Assembly: GCA_027922465.2 (NCBI GenBank)
Contig: BQMF02000061.1
Location: 1-64,000 of the forward strand
Length of the DNA: 64,000 bases
From: Turritopsis dohrnii
Taxonomy: Eukaryota > Cnidaria > Hydrozoa > Anthoathecata > Oceaniidae
Reading direction: 5' to 3'
The notes under the pieces were generated by a model, which searched no databases, had not been told where the DNA came from, and saw nothing but the letters and a program-made list of their open reading frames with translations. A program made the translations under genes and the position numbers. Every line of letters starts with the position of its first letter. Position 1 is the stretch's first letter. Positions 59,670 through 64,000 of this stretch are shown piece after piece.

Positions 59670-60499
59670 TGGCTAAATCGCAGATGCCAAGGTAGAAATG
59701 TTGTTTCACGTGAGTCTTATGCAACGTTCTTACGTTTTCCGTAGTTGTTTTAAAAATGGAAGCGAAAAAACACGCGTAGATCTGAGAAAATTTCTTGGTT
59801 GAATATATGGATATAGAAGAGGTTATACGGCTGTCAAACTTAAAAGAATCAAGAACATTTATGATCCAAACTGATAACCTACGTGAAACTAATACTCTTA
59901 GTAGTTATTCGTGATAAATAAGCAGTTTTTGATGCTTCAAATCAGATATGAACGACTACAAAAACGGTATGCTTACATCGATTTAAAAAAATGCGTAAGG
60001 TTTCTATTAGTCTTCTTCTTAATATAATACAATTTTCTATTTCATGTTCCTAGGTAAGCTATCCTGTTTTTATAAAGCTCTGGAATCTTGAAGCACAGCT
60101 CATCTTCCTCATCAGCTTATACCCATTTTATTAATCAATAGATGATCACTTTTTTAATTGACTAGTCGAATTTAAAATATTGTATAATTCTAAAATTTGT
60201 ATACTATCAAGCTGACGATAAAAAGGAAACACAGATATTTTTATTATTTCGCAAGGCCAAGTAAAAGTTTTTATTATGAAGTTCAGGTACAAACAACATA
60301 AAGATTTTCATACTGTGTTTTAAAAGGAGTTTTAAAAGGAGTATTTTGAAACGTGCACGGAAGAGTGTTCTCTAATGGATTTTTAAATTGACGGTGTTCC
60401 TTTTTAAGCTTGATCTCCGGCAAAATTTTTCAAAGTCTCTTAACTTTTATGATGCTCTCGGGAATGTAATTAAATGAATTCGAAGTTATTACTTCTTAA

Positions 60500-60589
60500 C
60501 CCTAGCTCTATTAGGCTAAATCCCCCCCCCCCCCCCCCCCCCCCCCCCTTAAGGTTTCACCAGGCAAAAAAAGCCTGGGTGAACTAGGG
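60500..60589. mobile_element. 90-bp TTAA-flanked MITE with poly-C
   Basis: Between TTAA at 60496-60499 and 60590-60593; ends CCCTAG.../...CTAGGG, with AGGC/GCCT inner pairs and about 27 C in the middle. Unit 3 has the empty site ACTTCTTAAGCACAGAC at 48489. Confidence 0.85.
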
Positions 60590-60909
60590 TTAAGCACAGA
60601 CTTTTCTTGACGCGACAAACTTTTTATTACTTAATTACTTCTTGAAGATTCTTTAGGGAATACCACTTTGAATTAAAATCTTTTTAAAAAAAGATCTAAA
60701 TTGATGCAAAACCGTGAAGTTTTATATGAAACAACAAAGTTTAATTGTTATCGTAGTTAAAAAGTGTAATTACTGCAACATCATTCTGCATTACGCATAT
60801 CGTTTTAAAGCGTGAACTAACATTCATTTCTTTCTGAAAAGGCTCCAGAAAGTCTTCCTGTCATCCGCAGGAATACTTCTGCCCAGTAGGACATCTTGTT
60901 TGTTTTTTT

Positions 60910-61925
60910 TCACTGTCCAAACCTAGACCAATTTTTGTCGATGGGAAATAGCCACTCAAATCATTAATGTTCCCAACTTACATTCTTTTTATGATTTAAC
61001 AGTCTAAACTCACACTATATTCATTGTATACAAGTACATTGCTTGAAAAGTCTCTAAAAGTGTAAAATATAAGCTCTAGTGAAAGGATAATTAACATATG
61101 GCTATATTTTATTGACTAGTCGAATTGTATGATTCTAAAATTTGTATACTATCAAGCTGACGATAAAAAGGAAACACAGATATTTTTATTATTTCGCAAG
61201 GCCAAGTAAAAGTTTTTATTATGAAGTTCAGGTACAAACAACATAAAGATTTTCATACTGTATAGTTTTAAAAGGAGTATTTTGAAACGTCCACGGAAGA
61301 GTGTTCTCTAATGGATTTTTAAACTGACGGTGTTCCTTTTTAAGCTTGATCTCCGGCAAAAATTTTCAAAGTCTCTTAACGTTTATGATGCTCTCGGGAA
61401 TGTAATTAAATGAATTCGAAGTTATTACTATTTACGCCACAGATTTTCCCTTCAAAACTTAATGTGACTAAGTTTTCATTACTTAATTACTTTTTGAAGA
61501 TGCTTTAGGGCATATAACTATGAATAAAAAACTTTTTGAAAAATCTCTAAATGATGCAAAACAGTGCAGTTTATATGAAATAACAAATATTACTTCTTTC
61601 ACATTCACCTTTTAAAGCACAGATTATTCTTAACGCGATAATCTTTCAATTAGTTAATTGCTTCTTGAAGATGCTTTAGGGAGTGCAACTTCGAATGGAA
61701 ATCTTTTTAAAAATATCTCTAAATTGATGCAAGACTGAAGTTTTATATGAAACAACAAAGTTTAATAGTTATCGTAGCTAAAAGGTAAAATGTAAAATAC
61801 TGCAAACATCATTCCGCATTATGCATATGGTTTTAAAGCGTGAACTAACACTCATTTCTTTCTGAAAAGGCTCCAGAAAGTCTTACAGTCATCCGCAGGA
61901 GTACTTCTGCCCGGTAGGGCATCTT
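60910..61925 (+). repeat. 1.5-kb tandem repeat, unit 8, internally deleted
   Basis: Normal left and right borders, but after AACATATGGCTA it jumps to TTTTATTGACTAGTCGAAT, missing roughly 0.45 kb present in the other units. It is the last unit of the array. Confidence 0.85.
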
Positions 61926-62858
61926 GTTTTGAGTTGTTTTGCGTAGGCAGCTGGATGGTTTTTTTAGCACCAGTATCTCTACCTGGTAACTTATTTGTAC
62001 AGTTTGGAGATGACTGTCTGGTTTTGAATTAAAGAACTTTAAAAGGATCCTGTGTCCAAAATGATATGAACCAATACGATAGAGCTCAAAAAGCCTCTTG
62101 TTAGTATTACTTACTTCCAGTTTCTGAGATATGTATTTAATTTTTAAAATCTTACATTCACTTTATGCAATGCATATTTTTTGATGTATATTACAAGATA
62201 GTATGTAGAATAAACTTCTCATCGCAATTTATGATTAATACTATATCTTTTTAATTTACTATAGAGAGAAAGGGCTTTCACTCTGGGTGAGTGATTAGAA
62301 AATGAAGTTATATTATATTGGGAGTTTATAAACATAAACATAGAATAAAAATCTTATTACATCATAATTATTTATTGTATCATTTTATGATTTTTAAATC
62401 AAAATATCTGCCCAAGGAAACAGAATTTCCAAAAACTATAAGACTTCTGAAACAACTTTGTACAGTACGTAATTTATCTGTTGTTGTGTAGTTTTATATA
62501 TGTTCTTGGACTTGTCTCAGGGATTTCTGGAAACACCATCTTCTACTATATTGTGGTTCCCCTAATTTGACATTAAATATTTAATCATGGATCATTTTTA
62601 GGGTAGGGTATACTATTTGATTTGATGAACGCCTAGTGCAGAAATCTGTTTTTTTTTTTTTGCTGCCTGATAAATGATCAAGGAGCTTGTCTCTAACTAT
62701 GATTAACTATGACCAGTACATAGATAAAATATCATGTATTTATCTGAGTTTTTCAATCTAGATGATTGAAAATTTATTTATTTGATTCATTACAAGTATG
62801 TTTTCATGTGGTGGATTCTTCCTGTTCATGTACAAGCAATCAAGAAAATGAAGAAGAT
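61926..62858. other. No gene recognised
   Basis: AT-rich flank of the array; no coding or RNA gene recognised. Confidence 0.45.
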
Positions 62859-63196
62859 AATTATTTATTTAATTATTTGGTCTTGTTTTACGTGGCTAGC
62901 CTCACTCAGTTGCTATTGCATCTGCTTTCCAGGAGGGGCCACGGCTTAGGTTGGAGGCTCCGAAGTATCTGACACTCTCATGAGTGACGCAAACCCAATC
63001 AAGGGCCTGTGCTCTTCTGGATGACCTTCCTGCAACACCCGATGTATCATCTACCCAATTTCCCTCACATGGCATGGGTCGACCCGGCGCTATGGTACAA
63101 TCACTTGCGCATGGTGCATCGCCGCCAAGGGGAATTGAACCCCGATCTCTCGCATGAAATACGAGAGTGATAACCACTTTACTTTACTACGACGCA
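62859..63196 (-). repeat. tRNA-headed SINE
   Basis: Minus strand: tRNA-like head at 63195-63124 (AAAGTGGTTATCACTCTCG, B box GGTTCAATTCC at 63141-63131), then a body of about 230 bp and an AAAT-rich tail near 62860-62880. The A-box region has a short duplication (AAAGTAAAGT). The body matches the SINE end at 24508-24586. Confidence 0.8.
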
Positions 63197-64000
63197 GATG
63201 AAGTAATTTATTGGTTATTTATTGGTTATTGGCAAATTTTATCGATTTATTGATTGCCCCCTTGCGTGTGTTAGATCCGCCCCTGCTTTTTACTGGAATA
63301 TGTTCATACATAGAAATACGAAATTTCTTATTTCTATGGTTTATATCAAGTATGATACGTTTTTGGAAAGCTTGTTTACATCTCTAAACGCCAGGTTTAA
63401 AATTTTGAAGTTAACTAAAAAAATTTTAATTTTAGAGCGAGTCAAATAAAATGAACCTTGTTGTAAAAACGTGGCTCCATTTACAAAACTAAAAGAGCTT
63501 GGAAAAGGTGAAGGATAAATGTGAAAACGCTTTCATTAGAGGGTGCTCATTAGAGGACAGTGTTTATTGCAAATGTTTTGCTATAAGTGCGGCGTTTAAT
63601 ACAGGGCGGCGTTTACGTCCGTGTATATTCCGTTAATTTTCGTTGCGAAAATTGAATTTTGACCCAATTTTTAATTCAATTCAATTTTCCATTTCAAATT
63701 GAAAATTAAAAATTGAAAATTAAAATTTGGTTGTATTTTCAATATTGATACTATTATTGAAAATTGATTATTTTTAGTTCTTTGACTAAGTACGTTATGG
63801 GCTTTGGCGCCAAAAAGAACAATAATCACGTGGCTAAACTGTTTTCTGTGTAGCAGGTGCCAAATCCGTGGAGCGCCAGCCGAAAAAATATCTCCAGAAA
63901 AACTCATTATTTTCTTAACGATCAATAGATCTTTTCATGAATTACGTCATTACAAGCATCGCCTCGTTTCTAAGTTTATGAATAATTACGTGCTTAACCT
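63197..64000. other. No gene recognised
   Basis: AT-rich. 63520-63620 has GGCGTTTA/GGCGTTTAC words related to the 16427-17000 element; 63660-63730 is a stretch of AATTGAAAATT inverted words. Confidence 0.4.

Larger units (their letters stand above)
53480..60898 (+). repeat. 1.5-kb tandem repeat, unit 7, split by a 6-kb insertion
   Basis: Unit sequence 53480-53670 stops after ATTAACATAT and resumes with ATATGGCTAAATCG at 59670; intact units read ATTAACATATGGCTAAATCG. Without the insertion and the 90-bp element at 60500 the unit is about 1.34 kb. Confidence 0.88.

Noticed and set aside
59177..59724. Overlapping frames on both strands rich in Asn/Val/Thr
   Set aside because: Products of the 159-bp ACGTTG repeat, lacking stops by composition.
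47264..61925. Array units as tandem Helitrons because each has a terminal hairpin followed by CTTG
   Set aside because: Helitron 3' ends are CTRR after a spacer of about ten bases; CTTG does not fit, the spacer is too short, and no A/T insertion site pattern is seen.
63124..63195. Functional tRNA gene
   Set aside because: Box A is disrupted by a small duplication and the sequence runs on into a SINE body with an AAAT tail.

Overview
The window looks like AT-rich nuclear DNA of an invertebrate animal. Genes are split by introns with GT-AG borders, there are no operons, and transposable elements of many classes dominate. The mixture (a Helitron with protease-like, DUF6570-like and Rep modules; GIY-YIG Penelope-like elements; a CACTA-type transposase next to a DUF4806-like gene; tRNA-headed SINEs; many short TA- or TTAA-flanked inverted-repeat elements) would suit a cnidarian, perhaps a hydrozoan. 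That assignment is inference from element types, not proof.

Layout. 1-3.3 kb: minus-strand Helitron cut by the window edge and broken by frameshifts. 3.34-8.58 kb: 2.2 head-to-tail units (exact 2366-bp period) of a Penelope-like element. 11.5-20 kb: short inverted-repeat elements, a 128-bp tandem array that may belong to a non-autonomous Helitron relative, and two oppositely oriented 544-bp elements that each keep a small acidic reading frame. 20.07-23.30 kb: a four-exon minus-strand gene I could assemble by eye, encoding a predicted secreted or type I membrane protein with a cysteine-rich ectodomain. A paralogue lies at 35.67-37.65 kb and a wrecked exon of a third at 30.6-30.7 kb. The first exon of a divergently transcribed C2HC-finger gene lies at 23.88-24.24 kb. 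24.5-31.6 kb: nested CCCAG-ended elements, three of which carry tRNA-like sequence. 39.0-41.0 kb: a broken non-LTR retrotransposon. 44.2-61.9 kb: eight units of a ~1.5-kb tandem noncoding repeat decorated with small hairpin monomers.

The 1.5-kb array is interrupted at 53.67-59.67 kb by a 6-kb block. It holds the last exon of a CACTA-like transposase and an apparently intact eight-exon gene (305 codons, all phases consistent) ending in a DUF4806-like domain. Because the array units are close paralogues, they serve as empty sites. Three insertions can be dated relative to them: the 6-kb block (ATAT repeated at both edges), a 90-bp TTAA element, and a 116-bp insertion with a 12-bp target duplication whose minus strand contains a hammerhead-ribozyme-like core.

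The most interesting items are the membrane-protein family, the covarying GNRA-loop hairpins in the array, the hammerhead-like insertion, and the tRNA-bearing inverted-repeat elements. All boundaries and gene models were read by eye; no search or folding program was run.
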